Positions 25,643-35,500 of a DNA stretch of 64,000 bases are shown here, piece after piece. A program made the translations under genes and the position numbers. Numbering within the stretch: position 1 is the first letter of the stretch; every line of letters starts with the position of its first letter. Under the pieces are notes generated by a model, which saw only the letters and a list, made by a program, of their open reading frames with translations, did not search any database and was not told where the DNA came from. Source of the stretch: Buchananella hordeovulneris (lineage in GTDB: Bacteria; Actinomycetota; Actinomycetes; Actinomycetales; Actinomycetaceae); assembly GCF_001907235.1 (NCBI RefSeq), contig NZ_MQVS01000001.1, forward strand, positions 124,001 through 188,000, in the 5' to 3' direction.

Positions 25643-26029
25643 TTATCCCTCCTGCTCTGCCGGACGACGAATCTCGGCCTCATAGAACGCGATCTTGGCC
25701 GCCAGCGCCCGCTGATGCTCCTGCAGCTGTTCGATGCGGGCGGCCAACTCTTGGCCGTGGGCCCGCAGCAGCTCCAAACGTTGCCGCATGGTGCCCTCGC
25801 CCTGGCGGCGCAGCTGGGCGTAGTGCTGCATCTGGGCGATCGGCATGTCGGTTTGCCGCAGGCGCAGCAGGAACCACACCCAGGTGACGTCGGCCTCGCT
25901 GTACCGGCGGCGCCCGCCGCTGTCTCGCGCGACGACCTGCAGCAGGCCGACACGCTCGTAGTACCGCAACGTGTGGGCGGACACGCCCGTGCGCGCGGAC
26001 ATCTCGCCGATGCGTAGCCCTTGGCTCAT
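25643..26029 (-). CDS. MerR-family regulator, AdhR/NmlR-like
   Basis: 128 residues: an N-terminal MerR winged helix (RIGEMSARTGVSAHTLRYYERVGLL), then RRRYSEADVTWVWFLLRLRQTDMPI and a C-terminal coiled-coil dimerisation helix. No metal-binding Cys are present, which excludes the metal-sensing and SoxR branches and fits the aldehyde/thiol-stress AdhR/NmlR branch. ATG 26029 follows AGGAGAG; an open extension further upstream passes through the promoter and is rejected. The promoter at 26058-26088 has the stretched spacer and palindrome expected of MerR control. Confidence 0.85.
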   Translation of the reverse strand: MSQGLRIGEMSARTGVSAHTLRYYERVGLLQVVARDSGGRRRYSEADVTWVWFLLRLRQTDMPIAQMQHYAQLRRQGEGTMRQRLELLRAHGQELAARIEQLQEHQRALAAKIAFYEAEIRRPAEQEG

Positions 26030-26057
26030 CGCGTCTCTCCTCTTCCAGTCGGTAGTC

Positions 26058-26088
26058 ACGATAGGAACTAGAGCACGCTCTAAGTCAA
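26058..26088 (-). promoter_or_regulatory. MerR-type promoter with 19-nt spacer and palindrome
   Basis: On the minus strand, TTGACT (26083-26088) and TATCGT (26058-26063) are separated by 19 nt. The dyad TAGAGC-GT-GCTCTA (26069-26082) fills most of the spacer. MerR activators untwist such over-long spacers. The dyad resembles the CTTAGAG...CTCTAAG operators of the AdhR/NmlR group. Confidence 0.75.
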
Positions 26089-26187
26089 CGGGATGCGCCG
26101 TCGGTCGAGCCGTGGCTGTGGCGTCAGCGGCGGGGACGCGGCACACTAGGGGCGGCCCCCAGGCCAGGCAATCGCAAGGAGACGAGG

Positions 26188-27045
26188 ATGAACCAGAGTT
26201 CACAGTTGTGGGCGCCGCCGTGGCTGCGTTACCCGCACATTCCCCTCGGAGCGGCCGGTTGGCGGATGGGGGCGGGGGAGAGCTACCTCATTCAGTGGAG
26301 CCAGTGGCTGGCATCCCTACCCGCCGCCGCCCAGCAGCAGTACCGCGCCTGGTTTCCGCCGCCCCCACACCAGCGTGACTTCTACGATCCCGGCTATGGA
26401 CTGAGTGACCGCGACGAATACTGGACGGGGAGCCCGTCCGGGTATCTTGTGCAGCACTGGCGTGCTGCCGGGCGGCCGCGCTACAGCCGCGAACAGCTGG
26501 TGGCGGCGGGCTACGACGGCCAGTTCGTGCCGTTTTGGAAGCCGAACGCGGACGTCGTTGGCCCGGAAAGCTGCTGCCAGTGGCAGCCGACGCCTTTCCA
26601 CTGGTTCGGCAACTATCGGTGCGCTGAGCAGTACCTAATGGCCGAAAAGGCGCGCGTGTTCGGTGACGACGCCAAGCTCGCCCAGATCATGGACAGCGAC
26701 GACCCCGGTCACATGCGCAAGTTGGGGCGCCAGGTGCGCAACTTCGAGCCTGAGGTCTGGGACGCGGTGAAGTACTCGATCGTCCTGACCGCCAACTACG
26801 CCAAGTTCACCCAGGATCCGCAGCTGCGTGCATACCTGCTGTCCACCACTGGCAGCGTGCTGGTGGAGGCCTCGCCGCTGGACACGGTGTGGGGGGTTGG
26901 TTTCAGCCAATCCAGTGTCAAGGCCTATCAACCGGCCCACTGGCGGGGACAAAACCTGCTCGGTTTCGCCCTCATGGAGGTGCGCGACGCCATTGCCCGG
27001 GTGTACGCCAACATCGACCGCCTTGACCCGGCCACCGTCGGCTGA
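26188..27045 (+). CDS. NADAR-domain protein (YbiA-like)
   Basis: 285 residues. The C-terminal half (about 130-280) is a NADAR (DUF1768) fold: FHWFGNYRCAEQYLMAEKARVF, the ARQVRNF-like segment GRQVRNFEPEVWD, and the end LDTVWGVGF, RGQNLLGFALMEVRD. NADAR proteins cleave N-glycosidic bonds in riboflavin intermediates or ADP-ribose adducts, and some act as antitoxins that remove ADP-ribose from guanosine in DNA. The first 120 residues, rich in Trp, Tyr and Pro, are an extra region I do not recognise. Start ATG 26188 follows AAGGAGACGAGG. No ADP-ribosyltransferase toxin gene is adjacent. Confidence 0.8.
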   Translation: MNQSSQLWAPPWLRYPHIPLGAAGWRMGAGESYLIQWSQWLASLPAAAQQQYRAWFPPPPHQRDFYDPGYGLSDRDEYWTGSPSGYLVQHWRAAGRPRYSREQLVAAGYDGQFVPFWKPNADVVGPESCCQWQPTPFHWFGNYRCAEQYLMAEKARVFGDDAKLAQIMDSDDPGHMRKLGRQVRNFEPEVWDAVKYSIVLTANYAKFTQDPQLRAYLLSTTGSVLVEASPLDTVWGVGFSQSSVKAYQPAHWRGQNLLGFALMEVRDAIARVYANIDRLDPATVG

Positions 27046-27099
27046 GGCGCGCCCCCGATAATGGGGGCCGCACACCCATCCGCTTGTAAAGGAGCCCCC

Positions 27100-28749
27100 G
27101 TGCCCCAGGCGCTTACCGCCCCCGCTACCGCCCGCCTACTGGTCGCGCAGTTGACTGCACTCGGCGTGCGCGACTTCGTGGTCAGCCCCGGTTCGCGCTC
27201 TGGCCCGCTCGCCCTGGCAGTGGCGCAGGCCGAACGGGAAGGCCGAGCCCGTTTGACGGTCCGGCTGGACGAACGTTCCGCCGCCTTCACGGCGGTCGGG
27301 CTGGCGCGGGCCGCCCAATTGGCGGGCACACCCGACCAGGCCGTGGCCATCGTGTGTACGTCGGGCACGGCGGTGGCCAACCTGCACCCAGCCCTCGCCG
27401 AGGCCCGCCACAGCGGGCTGCCGCTGCTGGCCCTGACCGCCGATCGGCCGCACGAGCTGCGGGGCGTGGGTGCCAGCCAGACCACCAACCAGGTCGGCAT
27501 CTTCGGGCCCACCACCCTGGAGTTCTGGGAACTTCCCACCGGGCCGAGCCCTCGGCAGGTCGAGATCCTCGCCACCCGCGCCGTGACGGGCGCGCGCGGG
27601 GCGCGCAGCGGGCAGGCCGGGCCGGTGCAGGTCAATGTGGCGTTGGCTGATCCCCTGGTGGACGACGGGGCGGCGCTGCCCGCCGGGCACGTCATCCAGG
27701 TGGCTCCCACCCCACCCCCGCCGCCCGTGCTGCTTCCGCCCGGGGGGCGCACCGTGGTGCTGGCGGGAGACGGGGCCGGGAAAGCCGCGCGGCAGGTGGC
27801 CGAGGAGGCAGGCGTGCCGCTGTTGGCCGAACCGTCATCGGGTGCCCGCAGCGGTCCCTGCGCCATCGGCCCCTACCGGGCGCTGCTGGACCTGCCCGGA
27901 CTGGGAGCCGACATTGAGCGGGTGGTGGCCTATGGGCGCCCCACGTTGTCGCGGCCCGTAACGGCCCTGCTTGCTCGCCCCGACCTGGAAGTCATCGTGG
28001 TGGCGCCGGGCGGGCCGTGGACTGATGTGGCCGGCCGGGCCCGCCGCATCGAGCGGTCCGTGCAACTGCCGCCGGGTGACGCGGCCTGGTTGGCGGCTTG
28101 GCAGGCAGCGGGGGCGCGCGCCCAGGCAGCGCTGGCGGGGCAGCGCGACGAGCTCACCCCGTGGAGTGCGTGCCTGGCCGTGTGGCAGGCCCAGCAGGCT
28201 GGGGGCGAGCCCCTGGTGGTGGGGGCCTCCAACGCCATCCGTCACCTGGACCTGTGCGCCCCGCCTGGCCCGGGCGGCCCCGTGGTGGCCAATCGCGGCC
28301 TGGCGGGCATTGACGGCACCCTGGCCACCGCCTGGGGGTTGGCGCTCGGCACCGGGCAGCTCGTGCGCGCCCTGGTGGGTGACCTGACTTTCCTGCACGA
28401 CGCCAGCAGCCTGTTGCGGGGGCAACAGGAAGCTGAAGTGGACCTGGACATCATTGTCCTTAACGACGGTGGGGGTGCGATCTTCTCCTCGTTGGAAGCC
28501 CAGCAGCACGCCAGTGCCGTCGACTTCGAACGGGTGTACGCGACCCCGCAGGTCGCGGACCTGGCGGCCCTGGCTGCCGCCTATGGTGCCGACTATCAGC
28601 GGGCCGCGACCCTGACCGCGCTGCGGGCCTGTCTCGCCCAGCCGCTGCGCGGGCGACGGATCGTGGAAGTGCTGGTGTCCCGTGACGCTGTGGGCGAACA
28701 GTTAGCCCACATAATCGACCAGGCCAAGGAAGCGGCCCGTTTTCAGTAA
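27100..28749 (+). CDS. menD: SEPHCHC synthase
   Basis: ThDP-dependent enzyme joining isochorismate (from MenF) with 2-oxoglutarate. The protein has 549 residues with VSPGSRSGPLALA, RLDERSAAF (catalytic Glu), RGLAGIDGTLATAWG, GDLTFLHDASSLL and NDGGGAIFSSLE, the ThDP/metal loop. Start is GTG 27100, with AAAGGAG 5 nt upstream; the ATG at 27061 in the same frame lacks a ribosome site. It is the only men gene on this strand near here and is followed 75 nt later by a protease gene with its own strong ribosome site. Confidence 0.94.
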   Translation: MPQALTAPATARLLVAQLTALGVRDFVVSPGSRSGPLALAVAQAEREGRARLTVRLDERSAAFTAVGLARAAQLAGTPDQAVAIVCTSGTAVANLHPALAEARHSGLPLLALTADRPHELRGVGASQTTNQVGIFGPTTLEFWELPTGPSPRQVEILATRAVTGARGARSGQAGPVQVNVALADPLVDDGAALPAGHVIQVAPTPPPPPVLLPPGGRTVVLAGDGAGKAARQVAEEAGVPLLAEPSSGARSGPCAIGPYRALLDLPGLGADIERVVAYGRPTLSRPVTALLARPDLEVIVVAPGGPWTDVAGRARRIERSVQLPPGDAAWLAAWQAAGARAQAALAGQRDELTPWSACLAVWQAQQAGGEPLVVGASNAIRHLDLCAPPGPGGPVVANRGLAGIDGTLATAWGLALGTGQLVRALVGDLTFLHDASSLLRGQQEAEVDLDIIVLNDGGGAIFSSLEAQQHASAVDFERVYATPQVADLAALAAAYGADYQRAATLTALRACLAQPLRGRRIVEVLVSRDAVGEQLAHIIDQAKEAARFQ

Positions 28750-28824
28750 TCTTCGAGCCAGAGGCGAGAAATAAACCAGATGGCTGTGGTGTTGTGCCGC
28801 TGTAAGTTGTAAGGAGGCAAATTT

Positions 28825-30270
28825 ATGGATAAGGAAAGCAACCGTCCCGCCCAGCCGTTTGTGGGGGAAAGCGTCAGCGATTCTCGCCCGCCCAGCCCGG
28901 GTCCGGCACAGACGCCTCCGGTCGGTGCAGTCAGCCCACACTTCGTCTCCCCGTCCCCCCAGGGCGGCGACGCGTCGGCGGCACCTGCCCCGGCAGGCGG
29001 CCCGCCAAGTGCGGGCGGCGGCTATCCGCAGCTGCCGAGCGCCCCCCGTCTTTCCTACCCGGCCCCCAACGTCCCGGGCGGGCTGCCGTCGCACCCACCC
29101 GTCCGGCCCTATCCCGGTCCTGCTGTTCCTGCCCCCACGCCGCAGCAGCCGCACCGCGCGGGGCCGGGCTGGCTGGCCGTCACCGCCATTGCCGTGGCCT
29201 GCTCGTTGGCCGCCGCTTTCGGGACCGCCGCCGTTGCCGGGGTCTTTAACGAGGAACAGGCAGGCCCCACTCCGCAAACCGCCACCACCACCGCGCCCAT
29301 CGGGCTGGCCGCCGGGGCGCCAGACTGGCAGCGGGTGGCGCAGGCCGTTGGCCCGAGTGTGGTGGCCATCGAGCTGCGGGTAGGCGACAGCGGTTCCTCG
29401 GGTTCGGGTGTCATCACCGACGCCGAGGGACACATCATCACGAACCATCACGTCATCGCTGGCGGTGACCAAGGCACTCTTGATGTCATCCTGTCCGATG
29501 GGCGCATCCTGCCCGCCGAGCTGGTGGGGTCCGATCCTTCCACCGACCTGGCCGTCATCAAGATCAAGAACCCGCCGGCAGACCTCACCGCGGCAGAGTT
29601 CGGCACGGTCGACACGCTGCGAGTCGGCCAGCCGGTGGCCGCCATCGGTAACCCGCTCGGACTGGCCGCCACCATGACCACCGGTATCATCTCGGCGCTC
29701 AACCGGCCGGTGACGACCGAACAGGAGGTGCCCGCGCAGAACACGGGTTACGCGGCAGACCGGTACTCGTTCACCAACGCCATTCAGGTTGACGCCTCAA
29801 TCAACCCCGGTAACTCCGGCGGTCCGCTTTTCGACGCCAGTGGCAAGGTCATCGGCATCAACTCCTCCATCGCCACCATCGGCATGCGCGGCGAGGGTGG
29901 CTCAATCGGCCTGGGCTTTGCCATCCCGATTGACGTCGTCGTCCTCATCACGGAGCAGATCAAAATCACGGGCACCGCCGAGCACGCTTTCCTCGGGGTG
30001 GACATGACCGATGCCTCGGTCACCGTGGATGGGGCTGGCTATCTCGGGGTGGAGGTACGCAAAGTCACCAGCGGCTCGGCAGCTGAGAGCGCGGGGTTGC
30101 GGCCGGGGGACATCATTCTCGCCATCGATGACACGCCCACTCTCGGCATGACCTCCCTCATCGCGGAGATTCGTGGCTTGGGGATCGGCCAAGAGGTCGA
30201 AATCAAGTTCGTACGGGACGGCAAGATCCAGACCGCTAGCGCCACTTTGACGTCGCGTCCGCTCAACTAA
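28825..30270 (+). CDS. HtrA/DegP-type membrane-anchored serine protease
   Basis: 481 residues: a Pro-rich cytosolic region (1-110), one transmembrane helix (about 113-138), a trypsin-like domain with the catalytic triad His (ITNHHVIAG), Asp (STDLAVIKI) and Ser (NPGNSGGPLF), and a C-terminal PDZ domain (about 375-475, YLGVEVRKV, AGLRPGDIILAID). The active site faces outside the membrane, where such proteases handle misfolded envelope proteins. Strong AAGGAGG site before ATG 28825. An LppM-like lipoprotein gene follows after 25 nt, so they are likely co-transcribed. Confidence 0.93.
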   Translation: MDKESNRPAQPFVGESVSDSRPPSPGPAQTPPVGAVSPHFVSPSPQGGDASAAPAPAGGPPSAGGGYPQLPSAPRLSYPAPNVPGGLPSHPPVRPYPGPAVPAPTPQQPHRAGPGWLAVTAIAVACSLAAAFGTAAVAGVFNEEQAGPTPQTATTTAPIGLAAGAPDWQRVAQAVGPSVVAIELRVGDSGSSGSGVITDAEGHIITNHHVIAGGDQGTLDVILSDGRILPAELVGSDPSTDLAVIKIKNPPADLTAAEFGTVDTLRVGQPVAAIGNPLGLAATMTTGIISALNRPVTTEQEVPAQNTGYAADRYSFTNAIQVDASINPGNSGGPLFDASGKVIGINSSIATIGMRGEGGSIGLGFAIPIDVVVLITEQIKITGTAEHAFLGVDMTDASVTVDGAGYLGVEVRKVTSGSAAESAGLRPGDIILAIDDTPTLGMTSLIAEIRGLGIGQEVEIKFVRDGKIQTASATLTSRPLN

Positions 30271-30295
30271 CCCACCCTGAGAGGAGGGCCGTAAC

Positions 30296-30994
30296 ATGGG
30301 AGGCCAACTTCGCCGCTGGGGCTTGGCGGTGAGCCTGCCAGTGGTGCTGCTGGTGAGCGCCTGTCAGGCGCACTTGACCGCCACGGTGTACGAAGACCAG
30401 ACCTACACGCTGGCCGCCCAACTATCCGTGCCGCGCTTCAGCGAGGAGCTTTTGCCGCAAAGCATGGCCGATATTTGCCAGCAGATTGCCGCCCAGGTGG
30501 AGCAAGCGGGCGGGCCAGCTGTGGCGACCAGCCTGCCCGCAAGCAACGTGTGTGAGCTGTCTTCGCAGCGTGAAACTCTCCCGGAGTCGGCCAACTTCCA
30601 ACGCGTGGATGACACTTTCGAGATGACCATGCCCGTGGAGTTGACGGGCATTGTGAGTCAGGCGCAGCGGGACTACGGCAGCCTCGGATTGGACATCACC
30701 GCTGTGTTGGTCTTTCCCGGCAAGGTGTTGCACTCTGACTACGGCGCCGTGGAAGGCAACACGGTGACGGTCAAGGGCGAGGACTCCCTGGCGCCGGGCG
30801 GCAAGATCGTTGCCGAGGCGATCGGTGACTCTGACACCTCCCAAGTGGTGGTGCCCGCGCCCTGGGACCCGTTGCCGTGGCTGGTGGCCGGGGGTGCGGC
30901 TCTCCTCGTGTTGTTACTACTTTTGCTCGCCTGGCGCCGCGCGCGGCGCGCCCGCCGGGCCCGGCACTTCCAGCAGACCTATTACTGGCAGTAG
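30296..30994 (+). CDS. LppM-like lipoprotein with C-terminal membrane anchor
   Basis: 232 residues. A signal peptide ends in the lipobox VSAC (Cys about 22), then comes an LppM-type domain (HLTATVYEDQTYTLAAQLSVP through about 180), then a C-terminal transmembrane helix (about 195-218) and a basic tail (RRARRARRARH). In mycobacteria LppM binds lipids or glycolipids at the envelope; the role here is unknown. Start ATG 30296 follows GAGAGGAGGG. It is the second gene of the htrA transcript. Confidence 0.8.
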   Translation: MGGQLRRWGLAVSLPVVLLVSACQAHLTATVYEDQTYTLAAQLSVPRFSEELLPQSMADICQQIAAQVEQAGGPAVATSLPASNVCELSSQRETLPESANFQRVDDTFEMTMPVELTGIVSQAQRDYGSLGLDITAVLVFPGKVLHSDYGAVEGNTVTVKGEDSLAPGGKIVAEAIGDSDTSQVVVPAPWDPLPWLVAGGAALLVLLLLLLAWRRARRARRARHFQQTYYWQ

Positions 30995-31183
30995 GCCAGT
31001 GCTGGGCCAGGTGCCGTGAGCTGGTCTTGGTTCCGCTCGGAAACAGTCGGTGGTGGAACAAGCTGTGATGCGCTAGCGGCATTGGAGTAGCTGTCTTACA
31101 AGTCACGGGAGGGGTGACGTGAGGTAGTCTTTATTTATGCTGGAGCCAGCGGCCAAGACGAGCCCTTGCCGCAAACTTGCTAA

Positions 31184-31303
31184 TTGTTTCGGAAGGAAAA
31201 CTGCCTCTGGTTCACGGCTCATGTCGGCACTGTTTACCAACATGAGGTAATTGCCGAGGTGGTATCGACACGGCTTGAAGTCGCGGAGAATGAGGGAAAT
31301 TGA
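31184..31303 (+). other. possible short ORF or gene remnant upstream of the PfkB kinase
   Basis: Thirty-nine codons from TTG 31184 read like protein in the second half (HEVIAEVVSTRLEVAENEGN) and end in a TGA that overlaps the TTG start of the kinase gene (TTGA). It is either a tiny coupled leader or the C-terminal remnant of a lost gene. There is no good ribosome site at its start. The rest of 30995-31299 is AT-richer than its surroundings, holds a TTTATTTAT stretch near 31130 that could be promoter, and nothing else I can name. Confidence 0.3.
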
Positions 31304-32199
31304 CTCCAATAGATGTTCTTGTAGTTGGCGGCGTAGGAGTGGACCACATTGTCCGAGTGAAATCCCTACCCCTTCCTGTCGTGGATTCCATGATGGTTCC
31401 ACCCATCTTGACCGTAGTGGGGCACACGGGTAACGGTGTAGCCCTTGGCGTCCACGCGCTTGGCCGTGTCTCCGCCGTAGCGGACGTGATCGGAGATGAC
31501 AATGAAGGTCAGCTCATTCGCGAATTTTACTCAGCCACTGGGATCTCACCGACGTTTGTCTCGCACAGCAGCGGCACGCGACGCTCGGTGAATCTGGTGA
31601 CTGAGGAGGGGCAGCGTATGTCTCTGTACGATCCACGACAGCCGTTCGATTTTGTTCCCGATTCGTCGCTGTGGCGCAAAGGTATCGAGGAATCGCGTCA
31701 CGTGCACGTCTCAATCATGAATTGGGCGCGATACGCCTTGCGGGATGCAGTTGCCGCAGGCCTGTCAACGTCCACCGACCTGCACGACTGGGATGGCGTC
31801 GCCGACTATCACAGGGATTTTGCCTATGGTGCCGACTATGTCTTCGTGTCAGCCGCGGCGCTGACGGACGAGCCCAGAGTGGTCGCAGACGTCTTCACCC
31901 ACGGTCGCGCCCAGTTCGTGGTGGTAATGGCCGGCAGCGAGGGGGCCCGTGTGTGGCAACGGTCGGACCAGTTGCCGTTGCGGATCAATCCGATTTCTAT
32001 CCCTGACCGTCCGGTCGTGGATAGCAACGGGGCCGGCGATAGTTTTGTGGCGGCCTTTCTGTGCCATTACCTGGACCACGGCGATATCGCTAAGGCTGCC
32101 CGTGCGGGCGCGGTGGGTGGCGCCTGGGCTTGCGGAAGCCTCGGGACACACACAAGCTTTGTTGACACTGACACGCTGGAGCAACTTTTAGCCCGTTGA
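31300..32199 (+). CDS. PfkB-family carbohydrate kinase
   Basis: 299-residue ribokinase-like sugar or nucleoside kinase. The N-terminal part has VVGGVGVDHIV and the substrate loop GHTGNGVALGVHALG; the second PfkB signature is DSNGAGDSFVAAFLCHYL, whose Asp is the catalytic base. The usual DTxGAGD Thr is Asn-preceded Ser here (DSN). The start is taken as TTG 31300 with GAGGGAAA upstream; it overlaps the stop of a 39-codon frame. Codon use is less GC-biased than in neighbours, which suggests acquisition. The substrate is unknown. Confidence 0.85.
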   Translation: MTPIDVLVVGGVGVDHIVRVKSLPLPVVDSMMVPPILTVVGHTGNGVALGVHALGRVSAVADVIGDDNEGQLIREFYSATGISPTFVSHSSGTRRSVNLVTEEGQRMSLYDPRQPFDFVPDSSLWRKGIEESRHVHVSIMNWARYALRDAVAAGLSTSTDLHDWDGVADYHRDFAYGADYVFVSAAALTDEPRVVADVFTHGRAQFVVVMAGSEGARVWQRSDQLPLRINPISIPDRPVVDSNGAGDSFVAAFLCHYLDHGDIAKAARAGAVGGAWACGSLGTHTSFVDTDTLEQLLAR

Positions 32200-32457
32200 C
32201 GGCGTGGTGACGCCGACTAGATTGAAGGAGCTGAGTTGCCTAGCTCAGCCCGAACAGGCTGCAGTTGCGTATGAACACAAGACAGACACAGAAGGTTCCT
32301 GTGCAGGTCTGGGCGGTCCCTGCGGAGGTTTGTTGCTGCAAATCGCAGACAACCGCCATGCCAACCTCGCCAGAGGCGGACTGGTCCGGATACGCCGCAG
32401 CCGGAGCCGACCGGTGAGCACGCATAGGACAGCAAGCACGCGGCGCCGGATATACAG
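32200..32457. other. intergenic stretch without a recognisable gene
   Basis: Between the PfkB kinase and the adhesin. It begins with a small hairpin (CGGCGT-ggtg-ACGCCG, 32200-32215) that may end the kinase transcript. No frame with protein-like composition was found. Confidence 0.5.
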
Positions 32458-32491
32458 CAGGCGGGGCCGACCTCTTGGTCGGCCCCGCCTG
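32458..32491. terminator. strong bidirectional terminator hairpin
   Basis: A perfect 14-bp stem CAGGCGGGGCCGAC/GTCGGCCCCGCCTG with a 6-nt loop, followed by TTT on the plus strand. It lies between the convergent kinase and adhesin genes. Confidence 0.85.
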
Positions 32492-32542
32492 TTTGGCTAA
32501 CCGCAGGGTGCTAGGCGCTGCCCGGCGCCCTGCGGAGCGGGA

Positions 32543-35500
32543 TCAGGCCCGGCGCCGTCGGGCAATGAGCAGCGCACCTGCCGCCATCGTGCCCGCAGCC
32601 ACCACGCCGAGGGTGATGGCGTCGGCCCCGGTCTTCGGCAGCTGGGGCTTGCCCGGCTTGCTCGGGATAGAGGGGGGCGGTGTCGGGGTGGGAGTCGGGG
32701 TCGGCTTCGGCTTCTCGACGTACTGGTTGGTGATCGTCGTAACCCCGTTGTCGCCCTCCTTGACCAGTACCTCCGCCTGGTCGCCGACGATGGTCAGCGT
32801 GTAGCCGTCGCGCTGTGCCGCAGCGGTGTCCTCGCTAATGACGCACTTGGTTCCGGTCGGCAGCGACTTGCCGAGCGGCACCGGGGTGCCGTCCCCGGGC
32901 ACCTCCAGCGTGCCGGTCTCGTCACCGCAGGTGTAGGTGAAGCGGAACTTGTCCTTGGCGAACTTGTCCACGCCGCCCACGCGCTTGGCCACCTGGAAGG
33001 TACCGAGCTGGCGGGCGTAGGTGTTGGTGAACACCACGTCCTTGATCGTCTCGTTGACGATGCTCACCTCGGTGACATCGGCGGTGGTGGTGACGTTGTA
33101 ACCCTCGCGGGCCGCCGTGTCAGCCTTCTCCTTCAGCGTGCAGGTGGTGCCGGCGGGCACCTGCGGGCCGCGCACGACGGTCTGTCCGTCGCCGGGCACC
33201 TCCAGGGTGCCGGTCAGTTCACCGCACACGTAGTCGATGGCGAAGCTGTCCTTGGCGAAAGCCTCGGCGTTGTCGCCCGCCACGGCCTTCTTGACCTGGA
33301 ACGAGCCAAAGTGGCGCGTGTAGGTGTTGGTCACCGTCACCTCGGCGTTGCCGCCCTTGGTGATGGCGATGGGCTGCTCCAGCCCCGTGGTCACCAGCGA
33401 GGTGTGCTCCACCTGGGCGTCGGCTTCGGTGATGGTGCAGGCGGCCCCGGCGGGGACGGCCTCAACCTTGGCGGTGGCGTCGTGGGCCAACGGGCCGACG
33501 TTGCCTTCCTTGACGACGGTGTCGCCAACCTTGCAGACGTAGGTGAAGGAGAAGGTCTTGGCGTCGTCCACCACATTGTCCCCATCCACCACGACCTTCT
33601 TCACGGTGAACGCCCCGAGATCCTGGGTGTAGGTGTTGGTGGCAGTGACGTCGGAGTTGGTGTCAGCCTGGATCAGGACGGGGTCGGTCAGACCAGTCGT
33701 CTCCAAGGTGACGTTGGGAATGGTGGCGTCGGCTTCGGTGATGGTGCAGGCGGCCCCGGCGGGGACGGCCTCAACCTTGGCGGTGGCGTCGTGGGCCAAC
33801 GGGCCGACGTTGCCTTCCTTGACGACGGTGTCGCCGACCTTGCAGACGTAGGTGAAGGAGAAGGTCTTGGTGTCGTCCACCACGTTGTCCCCATCCACCA
33901 CGACCTTCTTCAAGGTGAAGGAGCCGACCGCCGGGGTGTAGGTGTTGGTGATTGTCGTGCTCTGCGGCGCGCCGCCCGCGATCTGCACCACGGTGTCACC
34001 GGTGACCTGCAGCACCATGTTGGGCAGGGAAGCATCCTGCTCGGTGATCTGACATGCGGCCCCTGCCGGGATGTCGGTCGGCGAGTCGGCGGTCTGGCCG
34101 TGCTGAATCGGCCCGAGCACCCCCTTCTTCACTTCCTTGCCCGCCAAGGTGCAGGTGTAGTCGAAGGTGAAGCCCTTGTCGTCGGGCACCCGGTTGGCGG
34201 CATCGACGACGGTCTTGCTCACCCGGAAACCGCCGGTCGGCAGCTTCTCGGCGGTGTTGGTCAGCTTCACCGCGGTCGATTGCTTGTTAGCAACCTCGAA
34301 CGTGATCTCGCTCGGTTGGGCGGCATTGTCAACGCCCGCGATCTCGAACTTCGGGTTGCTCCACCGCACCCCGGCAGGCAGTGCCGGGTTGGTGCTGGTC
34401 AGATCCTCGCTCAGCGTGATTCGGGTGCCGACGGGGAACGTGCCGTTGAACTGGGCGGTCTTACCGGGCTGCACCTCCAGGATGGCGGGGTTGGCGGGCG
34501 CCTGCCACTGCGGGAAGTCGCTCGGCTGCTTGTTGTCGGGCAGCACCCAGGCCGCCTTGACGTTCAGCTTGGTGGCGGGGTCCAGCTGGTTGGCGCCGTT
34601 TCCAGCCAAAGCCTTGGAGACCTTGAAGGAACCGAAGCCGTCCTCCATCGTGATGGAGATCGTGAAGGAGTCGGTGTAAGAAGTTTCGTGCGACACCACC
34701 TTGTCGCCGCCGACGAACGTCACCGTGTTTTCGTAGGTGAAGCCGGGCTGCACCTTACCGTTGGCGGTGTCGGGCACGGTGCGGTAGCGCACGACGTAGT
34801 TGTGGTCAGCCGAGAACGGGCCCTTCACGGTGAAGCGCACACGCGAGTCGTTGTCCGAGGACTCCACATCAAGGGAGAAGTTGCCCCACTCGGTGTGAAC
34901 CCCTTCGCTGCTCTTGTCGGCGCGCGCCAGGTCTGCCCAGTCCATGTTCGGGCTGTCAGAGCGCCCCGTCATGGTCAGGCGAATCAGGCTCGGGTCCATC
35001 TTTAGGCGGTGCCCAGCCCCGATCACGTCGTCTAGCACCAAGGTGGTGGGGATCTGGTTGCCGTAGAGCGGCGCCAGCTTTTCTCCCCCGAAGCCGATGC
35101 TCCAGGTGATCTCCTCGGACAATTCGCCGGGCGCGTCTCCCCACTTGTAGGGATCGACAGGGTTCCACGGCTTCTGCGGGACCTCGCCCACTGGGCCGTT
35201 ACCGGGGTTCGGCACGGCCACGGCGTTGCCGTTGATCTTGAAGGTCGAGGTGTTGGTGGTGGTCGAGTGGGAGGCCCGCATGGTGGCGGTGCCTTCACCG
35301 CGAATGCTGGTCTTGCCGCGGATGCCTTCCCCGAGGGTGCACTTGAAGAGGCGTTCCTCGATCGTGCACTGCCCGACCTTGTTGCCCTCAAAGTTTAGGT
35401 CGCGGGTGAGGGGGAACTCCCGGTTGTAGAAGTGGCTCGGCAGCTCGATGGCGAATTCGTCGCCCGGCTGCGGATTGGCGTTGGTGGCGTCCCAGGTGAA

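Noticed and set aside
33311-35005. 564-codon plus-strand frame opposite the adhesin
   Set aside because: Repeats in it simply mirror the adhesin repeats, and Gly/Val/His-rich composition is not protein-like.
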